From: Nocardioides alpinus
GTDB lineage: Bacteria > Actinomycetota > Actinomycetes > Propionibacteriales > Nocardioidaceae
Reading direction: 5' to 3'
NCBI RefSeq assembly: GCF_900112035.1
Contig: NZ_FOKC01000011.1
Location: 62,001-126,000, forward strand
DNA: 64,000 nt
Part shown: positions 9,140 to 18,270 of the stretch, piece by piece
How the letters are laid out: the number at the start of each line of letters is the position of its first letter
Position numbering within the stretch: the first letter of the stretch is position 1
The notes under the pieces: model-generated
The model's database searches: none
The model's input: only the letters and a program-made list of their open reading frames with translations
Told to the model about the DNA's origin: nothing
Position numbers and translations under genes: made by a program

Positions 9140-9834
9140 GCAAGCACCCCCGGGAAGGACGGCATGGGCAGGAGCGTCGGTCCGGCGGCCGCACCCGGGC
9201 TGAACTGCGGACTGGCGAACGGCGCCAGCCCCACCTCCTCCTCCGGAGGACCCTCGGCTGCGAGACGTCGTACGGCGTCGCGCTCCTCACCGCGCAGGGG
9301 CGGGAGCGTGGCCGTGACCGCATCGATCAGGCTCGCCCAGGGCGAGTGCATGTCACGGAGCGAGAGCCGCAGCAGCTCCAGGCCCGCCCGGTGGTCCAGC
9401 ATCAGCTGCCGGCCGAGGTCGCGGTCGATGGTGGCAGCGAACTCGAGCACGACACAGAGGTGGTCGGGCAGCTCGGCGTCGTCCAGCTCGAAGCCGGCAC
9501 CGAGATAGGTCTGCTTGAAGCGCAGCAGCGCCATCCCCCGCTTGCGGGTGTCCCCGTGGGCGAAGTAGGTGAGGAAGAGGTTGCAGCGCCGACGGTTGTC
9601 GAACGTCTCGACGTAGTCGGCCTGGAGCTCCGGCAGGGGCGTCGCCTCGAGGTGGCCCAGGAAGTCGCGCAGCGAGTCACCGATCGCGGACGGCAGTCCG
9701 GTGGCAGAGGCCCTGACCAGCTCGGCGCGCGCGAGCACGCTCTCGTCGGGGTAGTCGAGCAGCAACGAGACGGACTGCCACACGATGGTCAGCTGGTCGG
9801 GCGAGAGCGCCGACGTCGGACGCCGGCCGATCAC
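9136..9834 (-). CDS. narJ: Nitrate reductase molybdenum cofactor assembly chaperone
   Basis: NarJ is a cytoplasmic chaperone that holds apo-NarGH until the molybdenum cofactor and clusters are inserted; it is not part of the final complex. The 232-residue protein begins at a GTG that overlaps the narH stop (GTGA). The family signature is visible in VWQSVSLLLDYPDE, LQADYVETFDNRRRCNLFLTYFAHGDTRKRG and FKQTYLGAGFELDDAELPDHLCVVLEF. The C-terminal 25 residues are proline- and glycine-rich. It ends overlapping the narI start. Confidence 0.94.
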   Translation of the reverse strand: MIGRRPTSALSPDQLTIVWQSVSLLLDYPDESVLARAELVRASATGLPSAIGDSLRDFLGHLEATPLPELQADYVETFDNRRRCNLFLTYFAHGDTRKRGMALLRFKQTYLGAGFELDDAELPDHLCVVLEFAATIDRDLGRQLMLDHRAGLELLRLSLRDMHSPWASLIDAVTATLPPLRGEERDAVRRLAAEGPPEEEVGLAPFASPQFSPGAAAGPTLLPMPSFPGVLA

Positions 9835-11480
9835 GACTCCGGTCCCTTCGACGGGAAGAGTCCGGGAGGAGAGCCCTTGCCGTCCCAGTTGAGGAGGTTG
9901 ATCCGCGCCCCCTTGTTGTCCGGGCCCGCGAGCGAGTCGGAGGTCTGCCGGTCCTGCAGCATCTGGAAGTTCTCCACCGCGATGGGTGTCGGCACGCCGG
10001 AACCCTCGCCGAAGAGGTCCTGCTGCCCGCCGCCGTACTCCGACACGGAGCACTCGGTCGACAGCTCCTCCAGCGAGTGGGCCTGCTCGGCGTGCGCGGC
10101 GGGGATGACGTAGCGCTCGTCGTACTTCGCGATCGCGAGCAGGCGGTACATGTCGTACATCTCCTCCTCCGTCATGCCGACCGAGGCGGGGATGGAGGCG
10201 TCGGGGTCGCGCCCCATGTTGATGTCCCGCATGTAGCAGCGCATCGCGGCCAGCTTCTTGAGCACCGCATCGACCGGTACGACGTCGCCGGCGGTGAAGA
10301 GCTCGGCGAGGTACTCGACAGGGATCCGCAGGGCATCGATGGCAGCGAACAGGTTGCCCGTGTCCTCGGCGTCCTCCCCGGTCTCCGCGACCACGTCGAC
10401 GACCGGTGAGAGCGGCGGGATGTACCAGACCATCGGCATCGTGCGGTACTCCGGGTGCAGCGGGAGGGCCACCCTGAAGGTGTTGATGAGTGCGTGGATC
10501 GGCGAGCGCTGGGCAGCGTCGATCCAGTCGCGCGCGATGCCTGCCTTCTCCGCCTCCCGCACGACCTCGGGGTCGAACGGGTCGAGGAACACGTCGCGCT
10601 GCGCCTCGTAGAGCCCGTGGTCGTCCTCGGTGGACGCCGCCTCGAGCACCTTGTCCGCGTCGTAGAGCATCAGGCCGATGTAGCGCAGCCGACCGACGCA
10701 GGTCTCGGCGCAGACCGTGGGGAGGCCCACCTCGATGCGCGGGAAGCAGAACGTGCACTTCTCGGCCTTGCCGGTGCGGTGGTTGAAGTAGATCTTCTTG
10801 TAGGGGCACCCGGACACGCACTTGCGCCACCCACGGCACTTGTCCTGGTCGACGAGGACGATGCCGTCCTCCTCGCGCTTGTAGATCGCACCGCTGGGGC
10901 ACGACGCCGCGCACGACGGGTTCAGGCAGTGCTCGCAGATGCGCGGCAGGTAGAACATGAAGGTCTGCTCGAACTCGAACTTCACCTTGTCCGCGATCTT
11001 CGCGAGCATCGGGTCGCGGTGCGCCGTCTCGGTCGAGCCGCCGAGGTCGTCGTCCCAGTTGGCCGACCACTCGATCTTCATGTTCTTGCCGCTGATGAGG
11101 GACTTGGGTCGCGCGACCGGCGTGTGCTCCTGCGCGGGGGCGTCGGTGAGCGTCGAGTAGTCGTAGGTCCACGGCTCGTAGTACTCCCCGATCGACGGCA
11201 GCTTGGGGTTGGAGAAGATCGTCATGAGGTTCTTGAACCGACCCCCGGCCTTGAGGACCAGCCGTCCGCGCTGGTTGAGCTCCCAGCCGCCCTTCCACTT
11301 CTCCTGGTCCTCGTAGGTCCGTGGGTAGCCCAGGCCGGGTCGGGTCTCGACGTTGTTGAACCAGATGTACTCCGTGCCCGAGCGGTTGGTCCACGCCTGC
11401 TTGCACGTGACCGAGCACGTGTGGCAGCCGATGCACTTGTCGAGGTTCATGACCATCGCCATCTGCGCCATGACCCTCAT
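9831..11480 (-). CDS. narH: Respiratory nitrate reductase beta subunit (iron-sulfur)
   Basis: This 549-residue electron-transfer subunit has four cysteine groups: CIGCHTCSVTC near the N terminus, CEHCLNPSCAASCP, CRGWRKCVSGCP with the Trp that marks the [3Fe-4S] site, and CTFCFPRIEVGLPTVCAETC. The start MRVMAQMAMVMNLDKCIGC is typical. Its ATG overlaps the narG stop (TGATG), so narG and narH are coupled. It passes electrons from the NarI hemes to the NarG FS0 cluster on the cytoplasmic face. Confidence 0.97.
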   Translation of the reverse strand: MRVMAQMAMVMNLDKCIGCHTCSVTCKQAWTNRSGTEYIWFNNVETRPGLGYPRTYEDQEKWKGGWELNQRGRLVLKAGGRFKNLMTIFSNPKLPSIGEYYEPWTYDYSTLTDAPAQEHTPVARPKSLISGKNMKIEWSANWDDDLGGSTETAHRDPMLAKIADKVKFEFEQTFMFYLPRICEHCLNPSCAASCPSGAIYKREEDGIVLVDQDKCRGWRKCVSGCPYKKIYFNHRTGKAEKCTFCFPRIEVGLPTVCAETCVGRLRYIGLMLYDADKVLEAASTEDDHGLYEAQRDVFLDPFDPEVVREAEKAGIARDWIDAAQRSPIHALINTFRVALPLHPEYRTMPMVWYIPPLSPVVDVVAETGEDAEDTGNLFAAIDALRIPVEYLAELFTAGDVVPVDAVLKKLAAMRCYMRDINMGRDPDASIPASVGMTEEEMYDMYRLLAIAKYDERYVIPAAHAEQAHSLEELSTECSVSEYGGGQQDLFGEGSGVPTPIAVENFQMLQDRQTSDSLAGPDNKGARINLLNWDGKGSPPGLFPSKGPES

Positions 11481-14400
11481 CAGTACGTCACGTCCTGGCT
11501 GCGCTTGCGGATGATGGTGACCTCGTCACGTTGGTTGCCGGTGGGACCGAGATAGTTGAAGGCGAAGGTCAGCTGCGCATAGCCACCGATGAGGTGCGAC
11601 GGCTTCACGAGCAGCCGGGTGAGCGAGTTGTGGATGCCACCGCGCTTGCCCGACGTCTCCGCCAACGGGACGTCGATGAGCCGGTCCTGGGCGTGGTACA
11701 TGTACACCGTCCCCTCGGGCATCCGGTGCGACACGATCGCCCGGGCGACGACCACGCCGTTGCGGTTGACCGCCTCGATCCAGTCGTTGTCCTTAATGCC
11801 GACCTTGACGGCGTCCCGGTCGCTCATCCAGATGTTCTGGCCCCCGCGTGACAGCGAGAGCATGAAGAGGTTGTCCTGGTACTCCGAGTGGATCGACCAC
11901 TTGTTGTGCGGCGTCAGGTAGCGCACGGTGAGGCCCTCCACCTGCTCGACGCCGTCGACGGACGAGCCGTCGGAGACGTTGCCGAGCGCAGGCTCGGCGA
12001 ACAGGGCGGCCATGTTGAGCGGTGGCCGGTAGACCGGCAGTCCCTCACCGAGCTCGGTCATCCAGTCGTGGTCGAGGTAGAAGTGCATCCGCCCGGTCAG
12101 CGTGTGCCAGGGCTTCTTGCGCTCCACGTTGATGGTGAAGGGCGAGTAGCGCCGACCTCCGGTCTCCGAGCCCGACCACTCCGGTGAGGTGATGACCGGC
12201 ACGGGTGGGCCCTGGGTGTCGGCGAACGTGATCTGCTTGCCCTCGTGCTCGGCGGCCAGGTCGGCGAGCCGGACGCCGGTCCGCTTCTCGAGGGTCCTGA
12301 AGCCCTGGGTGGCGAGGTGGCCGTTGGTCGTCCCCGACATCGCCAGGATGGCCTCGCAGACGTCGACGTCCTTCCGCAGCGACGGCCGGCCGTCGGCGAC
12401 ACCGCCACGCACGGCGCCGTTCTTCGCTCGCAGGTGGTCGACCTGCTTGCTCAGCTCGAAGGTGACGCCCTTGGTCGTTGCGCCGAGGGTGTCGACCAGC
12501 GGCCCGAGGGCGTTCATCTTCTCGGCGACCGCGCCGTAGTCACGCTCCACCTCGACCAGCTTGGGCATCGTGACGCCGGGGACCGGCTCGCACTCACCCT
12601 TCTTCCAGTCCCGGACGACGCCGTGCGGGTTCGCCATCGCGTCCGGGGTGTCGTGGGTCAGCGGGACCGCCACGACGTCCTTGCGCACGCCCAGGTGGGT
12701 GGCTGCGAGCTCGCTGAACTTCTCGGCGATCGTCTGCCACGCGTCCCAGTCGGTGCGGGTCTGCCACGGTGGAGCGATCGCGGGGTTGAACGAGTGCACG
12801 AACGGATGCATGTCGGTGGTGTTGAGGTCGTGCTTCTCGTACCAGGTCGCCGCAGGCAGGACGACGTCGGAGAAGATCGTCGTGCTCGTCTGCCGGAAGT
12901 CGATCGTCATCAGCAGGTCGAGCTTGCCCTCGGGCGCCTCCTCACGCCACGTCACGTCCACCGGCCGGTGCTCCTCCGGCGTCTCGGTCGCCCGCACCGA
13001 CGAGTCGGTGCCGAGCAGGTGCTTGAGGAAGTACTCGTTGCCCTTGCCCGACGAGCCGAGCAGGTTGGCCCGCCAGATCGACAGGATGCGGGGGTAGTTC
13101 TGGGGGGCGTCCGGGTCCTCGCCGGCGAAGTCGAGCTCGCCCGACTTGAGCTGCTCGACGACGTACTCCCCCACCGGCTGGCCGGCCGCGGCGGCGTCGT
13201 CGCAGAGGTCGAGCGGGTTGCGGTCGAAGGTCGGGTAGGACGGCATCCAACCCATCCGCGCGCTCTGCGCGATGACGTCGGCGGTGGACTTCCCGGCCAG
13301 CTGGCCGGTGCCGGTGGTGGCGGAGAGCGTGTCCGCGCCGAACTGGTCGTAGCGGAACTGGTTGGTGTGGAGGTACCAGTAGGCGGTCTGGATCATGTTG
13401 CGCGGGGGCCGGTTCCAGTCGAGCGCGTTGGCGATCTGGGTGTAGCCGGTGATGGGCCGGACCTTCTCCTGGCCCACGTAGTGCGCCCACCCGCCGCCGT
13501 TGACGCCCTGGCACCCGGTGAGGTTCGTCAGGGTGAGGAAGGCGCGGTAGATCGTGTCGGAGTGGAACCAGTGGTTGGTGCCGGCACCCATCACGATCAT
13601 CGAGCGGCCCCGGGACTCCTCAGCGTTGGCGGCGAACTCACGACCGATCCTCGCGGCCGTCGCGGCCGGTACGCCCGTGATGGCCTCCTGCCAGGCAGGG
13701 GTGTACGGCGACTCCGCGTCGTCGTAGCCCGTGGCCCACACGCCGGGCAGGCCAGGGCGCCCGACGCCGTACTGCGCGAGGAGCAGGTCGAACACCGTGG
13801 TCACGAGGTGGCCGTCGACGCGGCGTACGGGCACACCCCGCGGCAGGTCGGCAGCGGCACCGTCGGGGGTGTCGAAGCGCGGCATCCGCACGAGCACCGT
13901 CTCCACCGGAGAGCCGTCCCCGTCGAGCAGCGAGAGCTGCGGGTCGACCTCTCCGAGCTCGAGGTTCCACCGGCCGACGCCGGCATCGCCGAAACGGTGG
14001 CCCAGCGACCCGTTGGGCACGACCGGCTCGCCGGTCCGCGCGTCGATGAGGACCGTCTTGAACGCGGCGTTCTCCTCGTCCGCAGCGGTCGCGTCGAGGT
14101 CGGAGGCGGTCAGGAACTTGCCCGCAGTGAGCTGCCCGTCCTCTCCCTCGTGGAGCTTCACCAGGTGGGGCAGGTCGGTGTAGGTCTTCACGTACTGCGT
14201 GAAGTAGGGGATCTCCCGGTCGACGAAGAACTCCTTGAGCACGACGTGCCCCATCGCCATCGCCAGCGCGCCGTCGGTGCCGGGCCTGGCGGCGAGCCAC
14301 TCGTCGGCGAACTTCACGTTGTCGGCGTAGTCGGGGGCGACGGCGATCACCTTCTGGCCGCGGTAGCGCGCCTCGGTCATCCAGTGCGCGTCGGGCGTAC

Positions 14401-15196
14401 GCGTGACCGGCAGGTTCGAGCCCCACATGATCAGGTAGCCGGCGTTCCACCAGTCGCCCGACTCGGGGACGTCGGTCTGGTCACCGAAGACCTGCGGCGA
14501 GGCGACGGGCAGGTCGGCGTACCAGTCGTAGAAGCTCAGCATCGAGCCGCCGACCAGGTTGACGAACCGGGCACCGGAGGCGTGCGACACCATCGACATC
14601 GCCGGGATCGGCGAGAAGCCCGCGACCCGGTCGGGGCCGTACTTCTTGATCGTGTGGACGTGCGCGGCCGCGATGATCTCGCTGGCCTCGTCCCACGTCG
14701 CGCGCACCAGGCCGCCCTTGCCGCGCGCGGACTTGTAGGCCCTGGCCCGCTGCGGGTTCTCGACGACGTGCTCCCACGCCTTCACGGGATCGCCGCCGTG
14801 CTGCGACTTGGCCTCACGGAACATCTGGAGCAGGACGCCGCGGACGTAGGGGTAGCGGACCCTGGTCGGCGAGTAGGTGTACCAGGAGAAGGCAGCTCCG
14901 CGGGGGCAGCCGCGAGGCTCGTACTCGGGTGAGTCCGGGCCGACCGAGGGGTAGTCGGTCTGTTGGGTCTCCCACGTGATGATCCCGTCCTTGACGTAGA
15001 CCTTCCACGAGCAGGAGCCGGTGCAGTTCACGCCGTGGGTGGAGCGCACCACCTTGTCGTGGCTCCAGCGGTCGCGGTAGAAGTCGTCCGCCTCCCTCCC
15101 GCCTGCGTGGGACAGGGTCCGCAGGTCCGCCGAGACGGTGCCGCGGGTGAAGAAACGACGGCTCCGCACGAGGGCGTCCGCCAAGGGGCCGTCCAT
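11480..15196 (-). CDS. narG: Respiratory nitrate reductase alpha subunit (molybdenum catalytic)
   Basis: NarG reduces nitrate to nitrite at a bis-MGD molybdenum centre. I start at the ATG at 15196 (MDGPLADALVRSRRFF), seven bases after AAGGA, giving 1238 residues, within the usual 1220-1250. A TTG six codons upstream at 15214 overlaps the narK stop (TTGA) and is an alternative. FS0 ligands are H and two Cys in THGVNCTGSCSWK plus Cys in EPRGCPRGAAFSW. The molybdenum-ligand Asp lies in QTDVPESGDWW. No Tat motif is present, as expected for cytoplasmic-facing NarG. The frame stays open further upstream antisense to narK sense codons, but that stretch is not coding. Confidence 0.96.
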   Translation of the reverse strand: MDGPLADALVRSRRFFTRGTVSADLRTLSHAGGREADDFYRDRWSHDKVVRSTHGVNCTGSCSWKVYVKDGIITWETQQTDYPSVGPDSPEYEPRGCPRGAAFSWYTYSPTRVRYPYVRGVLLQMFREAKSQHGGDPVKAWEHVVENPQRARAYKSARGKGGLVRATWDEASEIIAAAHVHTIKKYGPDRVAGFSPIPAMSMVSHASGARFVNLVGGSMLSFYDWYADLPVASPQVFGDQTDVPESGDWWNAGYLIMWGSNLPVTRTPDAHWMTEARYRGQKVIAVAPDYADNVKFADEWLAARPGTDGALAMAMGHVVLKEFFVDREIPYFTQYVKTYTDLPHLVKLHEGEDGQLTAGKFLTASDLDATAADEENAAFKTVLIDARTGEPVVPNGSLGHRFGDAGVGRWNLELGEVDPQLSLLDGDGSPVETVLVRMPRFDTPDGAAADLPRGVPVRRVDGHLVTTVFDLLLAQYGVGRPGLPGVWATGYDDAESPYTPAWQEAITGVPAATAARIGREFAANAEESRGRSMIVMGAGTNHWFHSDTIYRAFLTLTNLTGCQGVNGGGWAHYVGQEKVRPITGYTQIANALDWNRPPRNMIQTAYWYLHTNQFRYDQFGADTLSATTGTGQLAGKSTADVIAQSARMGWMPSYPTFDRNPLDLCDDAAAAGQPVGEYVVEQLKSGELDFAGEDPDAPQNYPRILSIWRANLLGSSGKGNEYFLKHLLGTDSSVRATETPEEHRPVDVTWREEAPEGKLDLLMTIDFRQTSTTIFSDVVLPAATWYEKHDLNTTDMHPFVHSFNPAIAPPWQTRTDWDAWQTIAEKFSELAATHLGVRKDVVAVPLTHDTPDAMANPHGVVRDWKKGECEPVPGVTMPKLVEVERDYGAVAEKMNALGPLVDTLGATTKGVTFELSKQVDHLRAKNGAVRGGVADGRPSLRKDVDVCEAILAMSGTTNGHLATQGFRTLEKRTGVRLADLAAEHEGKQITFADTQGPPVPVITSPEWSGSETGGRRYSPFTINVERKKPWHTLTGRMHFYLDHDWMTELGEGLPVYRPPLNMAALFAEPALGNVSDGSSVDGVEQVEGLTVRYLTPHNKWSIHSEYQDNLFMLSLSRGGQNIWMSDRDAVKVGIKDNDWIEAVNRNGVVVARAIVSHRMPEGTVYMYHAQDRLIDVPLAETSGKRGGIHNSLTRLLVKPSHLIGGYAQLTFAFNYLGPTGNQRDEVTIIRKRSQDVTY

Positions 15197-15210
15197 GCCG
15201 ATGTCCTTGC

Positions 15211-16485
15211 TCAATGGGATTCCTGTCCTTGGGCCGTGCGTCGGACGATGGTCAGCGTGAGGGCGAGGGTGAGGGCCGCGGTGATCGACAGCATCCACAG
15301 GCCGATCGCGTACGAATCCGTGCGGCCGTAGACGAAGCCCATGATCAGCGGAGGCAGGAAGCCGCCCAGACCACCCGCGGCACCCACCAGTCCGGTGACT
15401 CCACCGACCCGGCTCGGATCGGTGACGGAGGCAATCAGGGCGAAGGTCCCGCCGCTGCCGGCGCCGAGGGCCGCCGCCATCGCGAGGAACGCGAGGGTGC
15501 CGACGCCCTCGAGCGGAGGGGTGCCCGCCGAGACGGCGGCACCGACGACCACGACGGCGTACGACGTGGCCAGGACCGGGATCGCGCCGAATCTGTCGGA
15601 GAGCCAGCCGCCGATCGGTCTCATGACCACGGCGACCACCACGAAGCCGGCCATCCGGTTGGCGGCGTCGGCTGCGGTCAGGCCGTGCGCGGTCTTGAGG
15701 TAGGCCGGCAGGTAGACCGAGAAGGCGACGTAGCCGCCGAACGCGACGGCGTAGAGGATGCAGGCCTGCCACGTGATGGGCAGCCGGGCATTGGCGTTCA
15801 ACCGGCTGGCCAGGCTGGTCGTCGGCACGGTGCGGCCGGGCGCGTCGCGCAGGAGCAGCCAGGCCACGACGGCATAGGCCGCGAGCACGACCGCCGTGAT
15901 CAGGAACGGCGCCTTCTCCCCGGTGTTGGTGAAGAGCTTGACGGTCGTGAGCGCGCTGATCGCGGTTCCGCCCATGCCGGCACCGAAGATGCCGATCGCC
16001 AGCCCGCGGCGCTCGGGCGGGAACCAGGCGTTGACGAACGGGACGCCGACGGCGAAGACGGTGCCGCCGATCCCGAGGAAGAACCCGCCGACGAGCAGCA
16101 GTGCGTAGGAGTCGAGGGCGAAGAAGGCGATGAACAGGACCGGCACGATGGTCGCGGCAGAGATGATCGGGAACATGATCCGGCCGCCGAAGCGGTCGGT
16201 CATCGCGCCGGCCACGATCCGTCCGAGCGAGCCGACGAGCACCGGCACGGCCACCAGGAGCGCGACGTCCGACTCGCTCAGGGAGCCGAGCGCACCGGAG
16301 TCGCGGAACATGGGTCCGAGGGGGCTGATCAGCGCCCAGGCCCAGAAGTTGACCGCGAAGCCGATCGTCGCGATCGCCAGCATGAGCCACGGTGACCTGA
16401 CGGCCGCGTCAGCCCGGTCCTCCGAGGTCGACGCACCCGCGGCGGCCGTCCGTGACGGCCCTGGTGCAACGTTTGCGTCTGACAT
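15211..16485 (-). CDS. narK: Nitrate/nitrite transporter, major facilitator superfamily
   Basis: I choose the ATG at 16485 (MSDANVAPG) because GGGGAG lies just upstream; this gives 424 residues. It has twelve predicted membrane segments. The nitrate-signature regions are visible as GGFFLGIGGTVFAVGVPFVNAWFPPERRG followed by FGAGMGGTAIS, and GAGSGGTFALIASVTDP. NarK brings nitrate in and/or exports nitrite. It is the first gene of the nar operon, and its promoter carries the DosR-like dyad at 16563-16576. Its stop overlaps a possible TTG start of narG. Confidence 0.92.
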   Translation of the reverse strand: MSDANVAPGPSRTAAAGASTSEDRADAAVRSPWLMLAIATIGFAVNFWAWALISPLGPMFRDSGALGSLSESDVALLVAVPVLVGSLGRIVAGAMTDRFGGRIMFPIISAATIVPVLFIAFFALDSYALLLVGGFFLGIGGTVFAVGVPFVNAWFPPERRGLAIGIFGAGMGGTAISALTTVKLFTNTGEKAPFLITAVVLAAYAVVAWLLLRDAPGRTVPTTSLASRLNANARLPITWQACILYAVAFGGYVAFSVYLPAYLKTAHGLTAADAANRMAGFVVVAVVMRPIGGWLSDRFGAIPVLATSYAVVVVGAAVSAGTPPLEGVGTLAFLAMAAALGAGSGGTFALIASVTDPSRVGGVTGLVGAAGGLGGFLPPLIMGFVYGRTDSYAIGLWMLSITAALTLALTLTIVRRTAQGQESH

Positions 16486-16562
16486 CCACGCTCCCCTCGT
16501 AGGCCCACGACGGAGGTGAGACCCTCCGGACCGAGTAGAACGGAAGCCGTGGGCGTTCACGA

Positions 16563-16576
16563 GGGCCAAAGGTCCC
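16563..16576 (-). promoter_or_regulatory. DosR/DevR-like dyad at the nar operon promoter
   Basis: On the minus strand it reads GGGAC-CTTT-GGCCC and ends 77 bases before the narK ATG. A TCTACT hexamer lies 23 nt beyond it at a -10-like distance. With the sites at 6668 and 7441 it forms a set of three with the same orientation and nearly identical spacing to the start codon. Confidence 0.6.
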
Positions 16577-16621
16577 GTCCGAGCGGGGCCCGTGGGCGGC
16601 CGAGGTCGACCACCGTTGCTC

Positions 16622-18085
16622 TCACATCAGCGCGGCGGTGAGGCGGCAGACGTTGTCGACGTACTTCTCGCGCCACGACCGGGCGCTCCACTCCTCCACG
16701 GTCAGCACCCGCGACACCGCGCGGTAGTCGGCGTCGTTGCGCTCGAGCCGTTCGACCAGGTCGCCACCGAAGGCGAGCAGCATGATCTCCGAGGTGAGCG
16801 CGAAGGACCGGAAGTCCATGTTGGACGAGCCGATCATCGCGACCCGCCCGTCCACGGTGAAGTACTTCCCGTGCAGCACGGTGGGCGCCGGGTAGAGGTG
16901 GATCGTCACCCCGGCGTCGAGGAGCGCGGCGTAGTAGGATCGCTGGGCGTGGCCGACGAGGAACTGGTCGGCCTTCTCGCCGACGAAGAGCTCGACCTGC
17001 ACGCCCCGGTAGGACGCACTGGTGATCGCGGCGAGCAGCGCCTCGTCCGGCACGAAGTAGGGGCTGGTGATCGCGACCCGGTCCGTCGCGCCGTGGATCA
17101 GGGCGGTGAAGAGCCGCAGGTTGGGTTCGGTCGCGTAGCCCGGGCCCGACGGCACGAGCTGCATCGCGTGTCCCCGTCCGCCGGCCGGCTGGTCGGGCTG
17201 GTCGGCGAAGTAGCGCTCGACGTCGAGCAGCTCGCCGGTCTCGGTGTACCAGTCGGTCGCGAACACGACCGACACCGACGTCACGATGTCCCCGCTGACC
17301 TGGAGCGAGACGTCGCTCCACGCGCGGCCCATCTCGGCGTTCTTCGTGCTGCCGTAGCTGGGCGCGATCAGGTTGTGGGAGCCGAGGAAGGCACGCTCGC
17401 CGTCGACCACCACGAGCTTGCGGTGGTTGCGCAGGTCGGGTCGTCGCCAGCGCCCCTTCAACGGGTCGATGGGCATCATCAGGTGCCAGTCGATGCCGGC
17501 CTCGGTCATCCGCGGCCCGAGCTGCTTGCGGCCGGGATACTTCCGCGAGCCCAGGTGGTCGAGCAGCAGGCGGACCTCGACCCCGCGCGACGCCGCCCGG
17601 CGCATCGCCTCGAAGACCACGTCGGTCGCCTCGTCCCAGCAGACGATGTAGAACTCGACGTGGACGTACTCCCGGGCGTCGTCGATCGCCTCGGCGATGG
17701 CGGCGAAGTAGTCACCCGTGTCGGGGTACGTCTGCTCGTGGGCGCCGCTCACGCACGGCAGGCCGGTCAGCCGCTGGTTCATCGCCAGGACCGACGCCAG
17801 CGTGCGGTCAGGGTCGGCGCCCTCCGGCATCACCGGCCAGAGGTCCTTGCGATCGGCCAGCACCTGGTTGGCCCGCTGCTGGACGACGTGCCGGCGGCCG
17901 CTGACGTACGGGCTCCCGATCAGCCAGTACAGCGGGAACCCCACGACGGGGACGAACAGGATCAGCAGCAACCACGCGGACGACGCAGCAGGGCGGCGGT
18001 TCTCCGGCACCGTGCCGATCGCGAAGATCTTGAGCGCGTACTCGAGCACGACGACCGTCGTCGTCAGAACCGCAGCGAGCGTCAT
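16622..18085 (-). CDS. cls: Cardiolipin synthase, phospholipase-D superfamily (first copy)
   Basis: The enzyme condenses phosphatidylglycerol with a second phospholipid to form cardiolipin at the membrane. The 487-residue protein has two N-terminal membrane helices (LTTTVVVLEYALKIFAIG and AWLLLILFVPVVGFPLYWLIG), the PLDc_N region, and two HKD active-site motifs: NHRKLVVVDGERAFLGSHN and LHGKYFTVDGRVAMIGSSN. Length is normal. It ends 136 bases from the narK start and is transcribed in the same direction, so it may be read after glnN from its own promoter. A second copy with similar domains is at 22332-23798. Confidence 0.92.
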   Translation of the reverse strand: MTLAAVLTTTVVVLEYALKIFAIGTVPENRRPAASSAWLLLILFVPVVGFPLYWLIGSPYVSGRRHVVQQRANQVLADRKDLWPVMPEGADPDRTLASVLAMNQRLTGLPCVSGAHEQTYPDTGDYFAAIAEAIDDAREYVHVEFYIVCWDEATDVVFEAMRRAASRGVEVRLLLDHLGSRKYPGRKQLGPRMTEAGIDWHLMMPIDPLKGRWRRPDLRNHRKLVVVDGERAFLGSHNLIAPSYGSTKNAEMGRAWSDVSLQVSGDIVTSVSVVFATDWYTETGELLDVERYFADQPDQPAGGRGHAMQLVPSGPGYATEPNLRLFTALIHGATDRVAITSPYFVPDEALLAAITSASYRGVQVELFVGEKADQFLVGHAQRSYYAALLDAGVTIHLYPAPTVLHGKYFTVDGRVAMIGSSNMDFRSFALTSEIMLLAFGGDLVERLERNDADYRAVSRVLTVEEWSARSWREKYVDNVCRLTAALM

Positions 18086-18185
18086 GCGTCAGCCCCTCTT
18101 CCGGAGTGCGCCGCGAGCGTACTCAGTCCTGCGAGGTTCCGCTCGGGTCCGGCCGCTCCGCTCCGCCCGGCTGCGCCCGACTCAC

Positions 18186-18231
18186 GACGTCATGCGGAAG
18201 GCGTACCCGCTCGCCCCTTCCGTATGACGTC
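18186..18231. repeat. 16-bp inverted repeat between glnN and cls
   Basis: GACGTCATGCGGAAGG (18186-18201) pairs with CCTTCCGTATGACGTC (18216-18231) with one G:T position and a 14-base loop. It follows the glnN stop by 39 bases and precedes the cls start by 100. It could be a glnN terminator without a U tract, or an operator for cls. The rest of the 185-base gap shows nothing definite. Confidence 0.55.
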
Positions 18232-18270
18232 TGCGCGCGTGCCGATCGTCGTGCCGTGGTCCTCGCGCGG

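Noticed and set aside
12245..14932. 895-codon open frame on the plus strand within narG
   Set aside because: Antisense shadow of narG, for which all motifs are intact.
15197..16390. N-terminal extension of the narG frame through narK
   Set aside because: The extension is an Arg-rich out-of-frame reading of narK; narG proper begins at 15196 (or 15214).
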